From the NCBI RefSeq assembly GCF_047372505.1, contig NZ_JBKBEU010000001.1, forward strand, positions 2,046,001-2,110,000: a stretch of DNA of 64,000 bases, in the 5' to 3' direction. Positions 8,951 to 17,315 of this stretch are shown here, piece after piece. The stretch is from Phaeobacter cretensis. Its GTDB lineage: Bacteria; Pseudomonadota; Alphaproteobacteria; Rhodobacterales; Rhodobacteraceae. The first letter of the stretch is position 1, and each line of letters begins with the position of its first letter. The notes under the pieces are model-generated. The model did not search any database. It had not been told where the DNA came from and worked only from the letters and a program-made list of their open reading frames with translations. The position numbers were made by a program, and so were the translations under genes.

Positions 8951-9664
8951 ATGCGACCCTCCGGACGAGAATTGAACCAAATGCGCGCCGTTTCTATCGA
9001 AACAGGCTTCACCAAACACGCCGAAGGGTCCTGCCTGATCAAGATGGGTGATACCCACGTTTTGTGTACCGCTACAATTGAAGATCGTGTTCCGCCCTTT
9101 ATCAAAGGTTCCGGCCTTGGTTGGGTCACAGCAGAGTACGGCATGTTGCCGCGCGCAACAAACACCCGCATGCGCCGCGAGGCCGCGATGGGCAAACAAG
9201 GTGGCCGCACCGTGGAAATCCAGCGTCTGATCGGCCGTGCCCTGCGCGCTGGTGTTGATCGTGTCGCTCTTGGCGAGCGCCAGATCAGCATCGACTGTGA
9301 CGTTTTGCAAGCCGACGGCGGGACGCGCTGCGCCTCGATCACTGGTGGTTGGGTCGCACTGCGTCTGGCAGTGAACAAGCTGATGAACACTGGTGAGGTC
9401 AAAATCGACCCGCTTATTGATCCTGTTACAGCTGTTTCCTGCGGTATCTACGCCGGACAACCGGTGCTCGATCTAGACTACCCGGAGGATTCTGAGGCGG
9501 GCGTAGATGGGAATTTCATTATGACCGGATCTGGCAAATTGATTGAAGTGCAAATGTCTGCCGAAGGTTCCATGTTCAGCCGCGAGCAGATGAACACCCT
9601 GATGGATCTTGCCACAAAGGGTACCGCCGAACTGGCTGAGTTGCAAAAGGCGGCCTGTGCATGA
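8951..9664 (+). CDS. rph: Ribonuclease PH
   Basis: Phosphorolytic 3'-5' exoribonuclease that trims tRNA 3' ends. 237 residues, the standard length, with the N-terminal signature RPSGRELNQMR and the internal signatures GRALRAGVD and LDYPEDSEAGVDGNF. AAAGGA precedes the ATG at 8951. The gene is divergent from hrcA and its stop overlaps the next start by 4 nt (ATGA), so rph, rdgB and hemW form one operon. Confidence 0.96.
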   Translation: MRPSGRELNQMRAVSIETGFTKHAEGSCLIKMGDTHVLCTATIEDRVPPFIKGSGLGWVTAEYGMLPRATNTRMRREAAMGKQGGRTVEIQRLIGRALRAGVDRVALGERQISIDCDVLQADGGTRCASITGGWVALRLAVNKLMNTGEVKIDPLIDPVTAVSCGIYAGQPVLDLDYPEDSEAGVDGNFIMTGSGKLIEVQMSAEGSMFSREQMNTLMDLATKGTAELAELQKAACA

Positions 9665-10275
9665 CACGTAAATTTACCGGCGATCGCTTACTGATCGCCA
9701 CACATAACAAAGGGAAACTGGAGGAGATAAAAAACCTCCTCCAGCCCTTTGGCGTTACTGTGGTCGGTGCAGGCGAGATGGACCTGCCGGAACCAGATGA
9801 GACCGAAGATACATTTGTCGGCAACGCTCGGATCAAAGCACATGACGCCTCCAAAGCGACCGGGCTACCTGCCCTTTCTGATGACTCCGGTATCACTATC
9901 GATGCGCTTGACGGTGCCCCCGGTGTCTACACAGCAGATTGGGCCGAGACCGGGAACGGACGTGATTTTATGATGGCCATGACGCGCGCCCATAATGAAC
10001 TTGAGCGCGTAAACGCCACTCATCCACGTCTTGCACAGTTCCGTTGCACGCTGGTTCTTGCCTGGCCGGATGGCCATGATGAAGTTTTTGAAGGCGTGAT
10101 GCCCGGTCATCTGGTTTGGCCCATTCGTGGCAAAGATGGTTTCGGCTACGATCCGATGTTCCAACCCGAAGGGCATGATCAGACCTGTGCTGAGATGGAT
10201 CGCTGGGCCAAGAACAAGATCAGCCATCGGGGTAAGGCAATCGCAAAATTTGTTGAGGCCTCATTCGGTGGATGA
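9661..10275 (+). CDS. rdgB: dITP/XTP pyrophosphatase (RdgB/HAM1 family)
   Basis: Hydrolyses non-canonical purine triphosphates (dITP, ITP, XTP) to keep them out of DNA and RNA. The 204-residue protein begins with the family motif IATHNKGKLEEI and contains SDDSGI and a C-terminal SHRGKA motif. It overlaps rph by 4 nt and the hemW start by 8 nt. The rph-rdgB-hemW order is common in alphaproteobacteria. Confidence 0.96.
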   Translation: MTRKFTGDRLLIATHNKGKLEEIKNLLQPFGVTVVGAGEMDLPEPDETEDTFVGNARIKAHDASKATGLPALSDDSGITIDALDGAPGVYTADWAETGNGRDFMMAMTRAHNELERVNATHPRLAQFRCTLVLAWPDGHDEVFEGVMPGHLVWPIRGKDGFGYDPMFQPEGHDQTCAEMDRWAKNKISHRGKAIAKFVEASFGG

Positions 10276-11422
10276 TTGGCGCAATGGTGGGTTTGGTCTG
10301 TATGTACACTGGCCATTTTGTCAGGCAAAATGCCCCTATTGTGATTTCAATAGCCACGTCACGGCGCAAATAGACCAAACCAGATGGGCGGCCGCATATA
10401 GAAAAGAGATGTTGCGAGCTGCCCCCGATCTTTCCGGCCGCATTCTAAACACCATCTTTTTCGGCGGCGGCACTCCATCTCTGATGCATCCGGATACCGT
10501 GGCCACCGTGATCAATACGGCACGTGAAATTTGGCCTTTTTCCAATGATATAGAAATATCTCTTGAAGCAAACCCAACCTCGGTAGAAGCCGGCCGCTTC
10601 GCTGGCTACCGAGATGCAGGCGTGAATCGAATTTCTATGGGGATTCAAGCACTTAACGATGAGGATCTGCGCCGCCTTGGACGGATGCACAACGTTACAG
10701 AAGCACAGCAAGCCTTTGATGTTGCTAGAAATTGTTTCGACAGAGTTAGCTTCGATCTGATCTATGCCCGTCAGGGGCAAACTCTCGATGACTGGAAGAA
10801 AGAGCTGAATGAAGCCCTGTCCATGGCAATTGATCACCTATCGCTCTACCAACTGACTATTGAAGAAGGCACAGCGTTTGGTGACCGTTACACCAAGGGT
10901 AAACTTCGAGACCTCCCCAGCGATGACAACGCCGCTGACATGTATCTTGCGACCCAAGAAATTTGCGACAGTCATGGCCTGCCCGCATATGAAGTTTCGA
11001 ACCATGCGCGACAAGATGCGCAATCTCGGCACAATCTGATCTATTGGCGCTACGGAGACTATCTGGGCATTGGCCCGGGTGCACATGGTCGTCTTACTAT
11101 TGGCAATACGCGATACGCAACGGAAACGCATATTCAGCCCGGCGCATGGCTTGCCGCCGCGGAAACCACAACGGGTGAATCGAACCGCAACTCCCTGACG
11201 CAAGTCGAGACCAGTGCAGAACACCTGATGATGGGGATGCGATTAGCTGAAGGACTGGATATGGATCGGTTCACCGCTATTTCGGGGCACGCTTTGCCGT
11301 CGGATCGGATCGCTGAGTTAACTGACATGGGCATGGTAGTCACATCTAACAACCGGCTTCAGGCAACCGACGCGGGGCGCGCTGTACTAAATGCTGTGCT
11401 CCGGGAACTCATGTTGGAGTAA
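10268..11422 (+). CDS. hemW: Radical SAM heme chaperone HemW (coproporphyrinogen III oxidase-like)
   Basis: Binds heme and a [4Fe-4S] cluster. The family was long annotated as oxygen-independent coproporphyrinogen oxidase, but HemW proteins are heme-transfer chaperones. Cys18, Cys22 and Cys25 (FCQAKCPYC) form the CX3CX2C radical-SAM motif, followed by GGGTPS. I choose the GTG at 10268 (GAGG 8 nt upstream), giving 384 residues; the open frame to the left overlaps rdgB and is not family-like. The length and lack of HemN-specific N-terminal residues favour HemW over HemN. Confidence 0.9.
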   Translation: MDDWRNGGFGLYVHWPFCQAKCPYCDFNSHVTAQIDQTRWAAAYRKEMLRAAPDLSGRILNTIFFGGGTPSLMHPDTVATVINTAREIWPFSNDIEISLEANPTSVEAGRFAGYRDAGVNRISMGIQALNDEDLRRLGRMHNVTEAQQAFDVARNCFDRVSFDLIYARQGQTLDDWKKELNEALSMAIDHLSLYQLTIEEGTAFGDRYTKGKLRDLPSDDNAADMYLATQEICDSHGLPAYEVSNHARQDAQSRHNLIYWRYGDYLGIGPGAHGRLTIGNTRYATETHIQPGAWLAAAETTTGESNRNSLTQVETSAEHLMMGMRLAEGLDMDRFTAISGHALPSDRIAELTDMGMVVTSNNRLQATDAGRAVLNAVLRELMLE

Positions 11423-11426
11423 CGGG

Positions 11427-11780
11427 ATGCGCATTATCTACGCCATTCTAGGACTTATTTGTGTTGGCTTAGCACTAGTCGGCGTCGTGCTTCCGCTATT
11501 ACCAACGGTCCCATTTCTACTTCTTTCCAGCTTTTTCTTCGCAAATTCCTCCGAGCGCCTACATGGCTGGATAATCAGCCACCGCATCTTTGGTCCGATG
11601 ATTCAAGATTGGAACGAAAAAGGAGCCATTCGCCCAGCTGCAAAAAAGGCGGCGACCATTTCAGTCGCCGCCGTGTTTACACTATCACTCGTTCTTTCTG
11701 CCCCGACCCATGTCTTGATCATTCAGGCCATCGTGCTGAGCGGAGTGATGTTCTTTATCTGGTCGCGTCCTAACGGCTAA
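11427..11780 (+). CDS. DUF454 (YbaN-like) small inner-membrane protein
   Basis: 117 residues. Two hydrophobic segments at the N terminus (LGLICVGLALVGVVLPLLP) and a third and fourth near residues 75-110, with the family pattern LPTVPFLLLSSFFFANSSERLHGWI. Function unknown. GGAGTAACGGG just before the ATG is the ribosome site; the start is 4 nt after hemW, so it is likely cotranscribed with it. Its last 11 nt overlap the end of convergent parB. Confidence 0.85.
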   Translation: MRIIYAILGLICVGLALVGVVLPLLPTVPFLLLSSFFFANSSERLHGWIISHRIFGPMIQDWNEKGAIRPAAKKAATISVAAVFTLSLVLSAPTHVLIIQAIVLSGVMFFIWSRPNG

Positions 11781-12663
11781 GACGGCCACACAAATCATCT
11801 AAATCATCCAGAGATGCGTAGCTTATCGTGATGACACCGCTTTCCCCGCCAGCGCGATGATCAATAGAAACCTTCATGCGAAGAGCGGCAGACAGGTCGG
11901 CTTCGAGCGCCCGTGTGTCTGCATCTTTCTCCTCAATTTTCTTAGCAGAACGTGCAGTTGCAACCTTAAGCCCGGCAGCGTCCTTTTTAACCAAGGCCTC
12001 GGTCGCACGAACGGATAAACCACCTTTGACGATTTTCTTCGCAAGGTCGGACGCATTATCAGATGTAATCAGAGCACGCGCGTGTCCCGCAGAAAGCCGT
12101 CGTTCTTGAACCAAGATGCGTACGTCGTCTGGAAGATGGAGCAATCGAACAAGGTTGGCAATGTGACTACGGCTTTTGCCAAGTGCCTCTGCCATTTTTT
12201 CCTGGGTATGACCAAATTTGTCCATTAGCTGTTTATAGCTTTGTGCCTCTTCCATCGCATTCAAATCAGAACGCTGGATGTTTTCGATAATGGCAACTTC
12301 CATCATCTCGACATCGGAATAATCACGGATCAATACCGGAACTTCATGCAGCTGAGCCGCTTGCGCGGCTCGCCAACGACGTTCACCCGCCACGATCTCG
12401 TATTGACCACCTGGACGCGGTCTTACGATCAATGGCTGCAAAACCCCCTTCTCACGGATTGATGCCGTAAGATCGTCCAAGTCCTCCTGCAAGAACTGTC
12501 GACGCGGCTGGTCCGGGTTCGCAGATACTTTCTCGATTGGGACCATTACTTCGGTGCTTCGGGTTGCCTGTTTTTCTGTGCTAACAGGCTCCGGGTTCAC
12601 ATCGGCCATTAATGCTGACAAGCCTCTTCCCAATCCTCTGGGTTTATTTTTTTTATCTGACAT
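11770..12663 (-). CDS. parB: Chromosome partitioning protein ParB
   Basis: CTP-dependent DNA clamp that loads at parS sites and spreads along the origin region. 297 residues: a short N-terminal tail (KPRGLGRGLSALM), the CTP-binding box GERRWRAA near 93-100, a helix-turn-helix (about 145-185, GKSRSHIANLVRLL) and a C-terminal dimerisation domain. It follows parA by 20 nt. Two matching parS sites are 1.4 and 3.3 kb upstream, in rsmG and mnmG. Confidence 0.97.
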   Translation of the reverse strand: MSDKKNKPRGLGRGLSALMADVNPEPVSTEKQATRSTEVMVPIEKVSANPDQPRRQFLQEDLDDLTASIREKGVLQPLIVRPRPGGQYEIVAGERRWRAAQAAQLHEVPVLIRDYSDVEMMEVAIIENIQRSDLNAMEEAQSYKQLMDKFGHTQEKMAEALGKSRSHIANLVRLLHLPDDVRILVQERRLSAGHARALITSDNASDLAKKIVKGGLSVRATEALVKKDAAGLKVATARSAKKIEEKDADTRALEADLSAALRMKVSIDHRAGGESGVITISYASLDDLDDLCGRLSR

Positions 12664-12683
12664 TGCTGCGCCTCCAGCTGCGG

Positions 12684-13493
12684 TTAGGCTGCGAGTTTCT
12701 GATGTCTCGCAATCAGTTCTTCTGCAAGAGCACGATACGCATTCGCGCCAAGCGAGTTTGTGTCATAGTTCAAAACAGGTAACGCATACGATGGCGCTTC
12801 ACTGACACGCACATTTCGAGGGATCTTGGTCTTGAATACCAATTCTCCCAAATGACCACGTGCGTCTTGTTCAACCTGCTGAGACAAGTTATTTCGCCGA
12901 TCAAACATGGTTAATACAATTCCCTCAATCCGCAACTGCGGATTGGCCGTCTGTCGAACCTCCCGGATGCTCAACATCAGTTGGGACACACCTTCCAACG
13001 CAAAGAATTCACTTTGCAGTGGAACCAAAACCGAATGAGCAGCGACCATAGCATTCACTGTCAAAAGGTTAAGAGACGGCGGGCAATCGATTAGAACATA
13101 ATCCCAATCATAGTCATCCATCGCAGACTGTCGCAGCGCATCATGCAGCAGGAAGCTACGTTTCTCATTTGTAAACAATTCGATATCTGCTGAGCTAAGA
13201 TCTACGGTCGCAGGAATGATGCAAAGATCATCTATCTCTGTTTCTCGAATGACTTCATTCAGAGGGATATCATCAACCAGCAGATCATAGGTCGTCCGGT
13301 TTCTATCTGTGGCCTCAATCCCAAGGCCCGTTGATGCATTACCCTGTGGGTCGAGATCAACGACAAGAACCCGATACCCAATCTCAACCAAAGCTGCAGC
13401 CAAATTTATCGCAGTGGTCGTTTTACCAACACCGCCTTTTTGGTTCGCTACTGCAATGATACGAGGCCCATTCGGCCGCGACAAATCAGACAC
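12684..13493 (-). CDS. parA: Chromosome partitioning ATPase ParA
   Basis: Deviant Walker-type ATPase that drives ParB-origin movement. 269 residues, with the deviant Walker A KGGVGKTTT at 19-27 and the Walker B-like YVLIDCPPSL. The start overlaps the end of rsmG by 8 nt, so parA is probably translated from the mnmE-mnmG-rsmG-parA-parB transcript. Confidence 0.97.
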   Translation of the reverse strand: MSDLSRPNGPRIIAVANQKGGVGKTTTAINLAAALVEIGYRVLVVDLDPQGNASTGLGIEATDRNRTTYDLLVDDIPLNEVIRETEIDDLCIIPATVDLSSADIELFTNEKRSFLLHDALRQSAMDDYDWDYVLIDCPPSLNLLTVNAMVAAHSVLVPLQSEFFALEGVSQLMLSIREVRQTANPQLRIEGIVLTMFDRRNNLSQQVEQDARGHLGELVFKTKIPRNVRVSEAPSYALPVLNYDTNSLGANAYRALAEELIARHQKLAA

Positions 13494-14100
13494 GCGTCAC
13501 TCCCTTGATCTTTAGAATAACCGCCTCGGGTTCAGTCCAACTCTTAGTGGATTCCAAGTCGAATTGCCAATGGCTCCTCGCGTTATCCACTTCTTTTTTC
13601 CATTGAATTCCTTTGGAAAACAAAGCCACTCCGTCGGAATGCAGGTGCCTTTCCGCAAAACCAAGCAAAGACGTCAAGTCAGCCAGCGCGCGGGCGGACA
13701 GAACCTCTGCACCCAATGAGGGTATCTCCTCGATGCGTTCCGACAATACGACGGCATTCACACCACACTCCCGAATGGCCGTACGAAGGAAAACACATTT
13801 CCGGTGATCACTTTCTACAAGGGTGACCTTGCAGTCTGGCGCTCGTTCAGCGGCAACTATTGCTGCTACGACACCTGGAAAACCACCGCCGCTGCCGATA
13901 TCAACCCAGTTAGTCGGATGTTCAGCGAGCTCACAGACTTGGAGAGAATCGACAATATGTCGTTCCCAAATATTTCCGAGTGTGGACTTGGAAACGAGAT
14001 TGATTTTAACTGACCACTTTCGAACCAACGCTTCATAATGCTTGAGTCGCTCATATGTTTCACGTGAAACAATTAAATCCGCTATAGGTATTCCTACCAT
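13486..14100 (-). CDS. rsmG: 16S rRNA (guanine527-N7)-methyltransferase RsmG (GidB)
   Basis: Methylates N7 of G527 in 16S rRNA; loss confers low-level streptomycin resistance in other bacteria. 204 residues with the SAM-binding motif VDIGSGGGFPG. The start is 1 nt after the mnmG stop codon and no clear ribosome site is present, suggesting translational coupling. Codons 11-16 (about VSRET) are encoded by a perfect parS palindrome. Confidence 0.95.
   Translation of the reverse strand: MVGIPIADLIVSRETYERLKHYEALVRKWSVKINLVSKSTLGNIWERHIVDSLQVCELAEHPTNWVDIGSGGGFPGVVAAIVAAERAPDCKVTLVESDHRKCVFLRTAIRECGVNAVVLSERIEEIPSLGAEVLSARALADLTSLLGFAERHLHSDGVALFSKGIQWKKEVDNARSHWQFDLESTKSWTEPEAVILKIKGVTRV
14056..14071. 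promoter_or_regulatory. parS site inside rsmG
   Basis: The 16-bp perfect palindrome TGTTTCACGTGAAACA matches the bacterial parS consensus (TGTTNCACGTGAAACA). It lies within the coding part of rsmG, 1.4 kb from parB and 5.1 kb from the proposed origin. ParB is expected to load here. Confidence 0.93.
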
Positions 14101-14101
14101 T

Positions 14102-15988
14102 TCAAGCTGACTTTTCTTGGGCCAGTGAAGAACGCCCTTTACGCAATCTCGCGAGTATCAATGCGAGCGCGGCAGGCGTCATACTATCTACCCTACCCGC
14201 TTGCGCCAATGTTTCAGGCTGTGCACGCTCCAGCTTACTACGCAGCTCATTAGATAGACCTTCAAAATCGTAAGAGAAATCTCGCGGTATCAAATGGCCT
14301 TCATCTCGCTTCATCGCCTCAATCTCCCGTTTTTGACGGATGATATAGTTGGCATAGAGAGCATCGCGCTCAATCTGACGTCGAAGCGGCTCATCGCACT
14401 CCGCCAAATCAGGAATTAGTGGGACTACATCCTCAAACACTACATTTGGGAAAGCGAGTACGTCGGTTGCAGTTCTTCGGTTACCATCTTGATTTACTGC
14501 TATACCGGCTTCGTTTATCTCTTTCGGAGTGAATTTTCGTTCGCTCATTTTGAACCGAGCTGCCTCCAGCTTTTCCATCTTTTCTCCGAACAGTGCACGG
14601 CGTTCTTCACCGACACACCCAATATCCAAGCCAATTCCTGTAAGCCGCTGATCGGCATTATCGGCTCGCAGAGACAGGCGAAATTCAGCACGTGATGTGA
14701 ACATACGATAGGGTTCAGTTACGCCGTTTGTTGTAAGATCATCAATCATTACGCCAATGTAGCTTTCAGACCGGCTAAATATGACCGGGTCCAGATCTTC
14801 TGCGTATCGCGCAGCATTTAATCCCGCTACTAGCCCCTGAGCCGCAGCTTCCTCATACCCCGTCGTACCATTGATTTGTCCCGCAAAGTATAGTCCCCTA
14901 TGAGATTTAAGTGACAAATCTAAACCAAGAGCGCGAGGATCAACGTAGTCGTATTCGATGGCGTAACCCGGTTGCAGGATCTCAGCTTGTTCCAGACCAA
15001 CGATGGACCGAACATAAGATTCCTGAACATCTACCGGAAGACTTGTCGAAATACCGTTAGGATAAATAGTATGATCGTCCGCGCCTTCCGGTTCCAAGAA
15101 GATCTGATGACTAGGTTTATCAGCAAATCTCACGACCTTGTCCTCGATTGAGGGGCAATATCGTGGCCCTACCCCATCGATATGACCACCATACATCGCA
15201 GATCTCTGGAGATTTTTACGGATGATGTCGTGTGTTTGCTCATTTGTATGCGTAATCCCACAGCTAACCTGAGGTGCTGATATAGATGTACTCATAAAGC
15301 TGAAAAGTGTGGGTACGTCATCTCCAGGCTGCGTATCAAGTCCATCCCAAGAAATAGTACGGCCATCTAGACGCGGCGGCGTTCCGGTCTTCAGTCGTCC
15401 CAGTTTGAGGTCGAAGCTATCGAGGCGCTCAGCAAGTCGAATAGAAGGTCTGTCGCCCATTCTCCCTCCGGGTTTAGAGACATCCCCGATATGTATGACA
15501 CCTCTAAGAAATGTACCTGCAGTCAAGATTACTGCTTTACTATGAATTTCGCTATCATCAGCCAAACGTACTCCAGTCGCTTGATCTCCGGACATCAGGA
15601 AATCAACGACTTCGCCAACAATAATATCTAAATTGTGCTGTGATTCAGTTTCGGCCAGCATTTCCCGACGATAGATTTTCCGATCAGACTGAGCCCTCGG
15701 CCCCTGAACAGCTGGACCCTTTCGCCTATTAAGTAGACGAAACTGAATACCAGCCTTGTCAGCCACCCGGCCCATAACCCCATCAAGCGCGTCGATTTCC
15801 CGAACGAGGTGACCTTTACCAAGACCCCCTATCGCCGGATTACACGACATCACACCGATACCATTTTCACCTAGCGTAATAAGCGCTGTTCTAACGCCCA
15901 TTCTTGCAGCAGCATGTGCGGCTTCGGTACCAGCGTGTCCTCCACCAATAACCACGACATCATAGTTTGGATGTTTCACGTGAAACAC
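14102..15988 (-). CDS. mnmG: tRNA uridine-5-carboxymethylaminomethyl modification enzyme MnmG (GidA)
   Basis: With MnmE, builds the (carboxymethyl)aminomethyl group at U34 of tRNAs using FAD and NADH. 628 residues, full length; FAD motif VIGGGHAGTEAAHAAARMG near the start, then the family signature GMSCNPAIGGLGKGHL-like residues. I take the GTG at 15988, with AGGG 9 nt before it; the first residues (MFHVKH) are encoded by a parS palindrome. It is 3 nt from the mnmE stop codon. Confidence 0.95.
   Translation of the reverse strand: MFHVKHPNYDVVVIGGGHAGTEAAHAAARMGVRTALITLGENGIGVMSCNPAIGGLGKGHLVREIDALDGVMGRVADKAGIQFRLLNRRKGPAVQGPRAQSDRKIYRREMLAETESQHNLDIIVGEVVDFLMSGDQATGVRLADDSEIHSKAVILTAGTFLRGVIHIGDVSKPGGRMGDRPSIRLAERLDSFDLKLGRLKTGTPPRLDGRTISWDGLDTQPGDDVPTLFSFMSTSISAPQVSCGITHTNEQTHDIIRKNLQRSAMYGGHIDGVGPRYCPSIEDKVVRFADKPSHQIFLEPEGADDHTIYPNGISTSLPVDVQESYVRSIVGLEQAEILQPGYAIEYDYVDPRALGLDLSLKSHRGLYFAGQINGTTGYEEAAAQGLVAGLNAARYAEDLDPVIFSRSESYIGVMIDDLTTNGVTEPYRMFTSRAEFRLSLRADNADQRLTGIGLDIGCVGEERRALFGEKMEKLEAARFKMSERKFTPKEINEAGIAVNQDGNRRTATDVLAFPNVVFEDVVPLIPDLAECDEPLRRQIERDALYANYIIRQKREIEAMKRDEGHLIPRDFSYDFEGLSNELRSKLERAQPETLAQAGRVDSMTPAALALILARLRKGRSSLAQEKSA
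15972..15987. promoter_or_regulatory. parS site overlapping the start of mnmG
   Basis: A second perfect copy of TGTTTCACGTGAAACA, 1.9 kb from the one in rsmG and 3.2 kb from the proposed origin. It covers codons 1-6 of mnmG, overlapping the GTG start codon by two bases. Confidence 0.93.
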
Positions 15989-15991
15989 TCC

Positions 15992-17284
15992 CTATTTCCC
16001 TAAGCAAAAACTAGAAAATATCTCATCGAGAAGATTTTCTACCCCTACCCGCCCAACAAGCATCTCGAGTGCTCTAATCGCAGACCGCATATCATCAGCC
16101 GCTACATCATAGAATGCGGTACCATTCTTCAGTACCTCTTGGGCGGACTGAAGCCGACTAAAGGCAATACCCATCGCCTCACGATGCCTAACACGCGTTG
16201 CTATACCAGCCTTTTCAGCTCTCTCTTTCAATACCATTGTTATCTCAGCAACCAAAGCCTCGATGCCCTGACCTGTTTTCCCAGATATAGCGAGCGAATC
16301 TTGATCATTATCATTCAGATCAGCCTTGGGTAAGACAACAATGTCGTCCTTCATGACCGGGATCTTAATTGCCTCACTATCGTTTTGTAAGAAGACACGA
16401 AGATCAGCATCTTGAGCACGCCTTTTTGTGAGCTCAATGCCAATTCCTTCGACGTGATCAGTAGTCTCCCGCAATCCAGCCGTATCAAGGAGCGTAACAG
16501 GTAAGCCGCCGAGATCCATTCTTACCTCAATTACATCTCGCGTTGTACCAGCGTATTCCGACGTAATCGCCGCATCCCTGCCGGCTAGCGCATTGAGTAG
16601 AGTAGACTTCCCAACATTCGGCGCACCGACAATAGCGACTTCGAAACCAGTCCGAATGCGTTCAGCGAATTTAACGCCGACGATTTGCGGTTCAAGATCT
16701 CTAGCGACGCCGGAGAGTAGCTCAGTCACCTCGCCCGTTACGTCGACGGGAACATCCTCGTCCGCAAAATCAATCGTCACCTCTATCAAAGACGCAGCTC
16801 GGATGAGGTCTTTTCTCCAACGCTCTGCCAGCTCAGCTAGCCCGCCGGCAAGCACTGTCTGCGCCTGAACACGTTGAGCTTCGGTTTCTGCATCAATCAA
16901 ATCTGCAAGCGCCTCGACCTGGGAAAGATCTAACTTTCCATTTTCAAGCGCTCGACGCGTGAACTCACCCGGATCTGCAAGCCGAACATCGTTAAAACTA
17001 CTCAACCGATCCAACATCGCACTTACGACTGAGGTGCTTCCATGTACCTGGAACTCAACCGTATCTTCACCGGTAAAGCTATTTGGCCCGACGAACGTCA
17101 GAAGCAAAGCCTCATCAATACGCGTACCCGATGCATCAGTAAGCACGCGCAGCATACGCCCTGGACAGGCCAAAGCTCCACCACTGATTACAGCGGCGGT
17201 AGGGATAGCCTGTGGGCCTGATAGTCGGATAACAGAGACGCCGGCCTTCCCTTGGGCGGAGGCCAGCGCAAAGATCGTGTCCAT
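15992..17284 (-). CDS. mnmE: tRNA modification GTPase MnmE (TrmE)
   Basis: GTPase partner of MnmG in U34 modification. 430 residues: an N-terminal formyl-THF-binding domain starting MDTIFALASAQGKAGVSVIR, a helical domain, an inserted G domain (GAPNVGKST near 215, DTAGLRET) and the C-terminal FCLGK motif whose cysteine is conserved. It heads the mnmE-mnmG-rsmG-parA-parB series and follows rho by 31 nt. Confidence 0.96.
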   Translation of the reverse strand: MDTIFALASAQGKAGVSVIRLSGPQAIPTAAVISGGALACPGRMLRVLTDASGTRIDEALLLTFVGPNSFTGEDTVEFQVHGSTSVVSAMLDRLSSFNDVRLADPGEFTRRALENGKLDLSQVEALADLIDAETEAQRVQAQTVLAGGLAELAERWRKDLIRAASLIEVTIDFADEDVPVDVTGEVTELLSGVARDLEPQIVGVKFAERIRTGFEVAIVGAPNVGKSTLLNALAGRDAAITSEYAGTTRDVIEVRMDLGGLPVTLLDTAGLRETTDHVEGIGIELTKRRAQDADLRVFLQNDSEAIKIPVMKDDIVVLPKADLNDNDQDSLAISGKTGQGIEALVAEITMVLKERAEKAGIATRVRHREAMGIAFSRLQSAQEVLKNGTAFYDVAADDMRSAIRALEMLVGRVGVENLLDEIFSSFCLGK

Positions 17285-17315
17285 CAGATGACCTTCCTTT
17301 CGAACCGGCCGTCTA

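Noticed and set aside
10127..10267. N-terminal extension of HemW
   Set aside because: It lies wholly within rdgB in another frame and lacks family similarity; the GTG at 10268 has a ribosome site.
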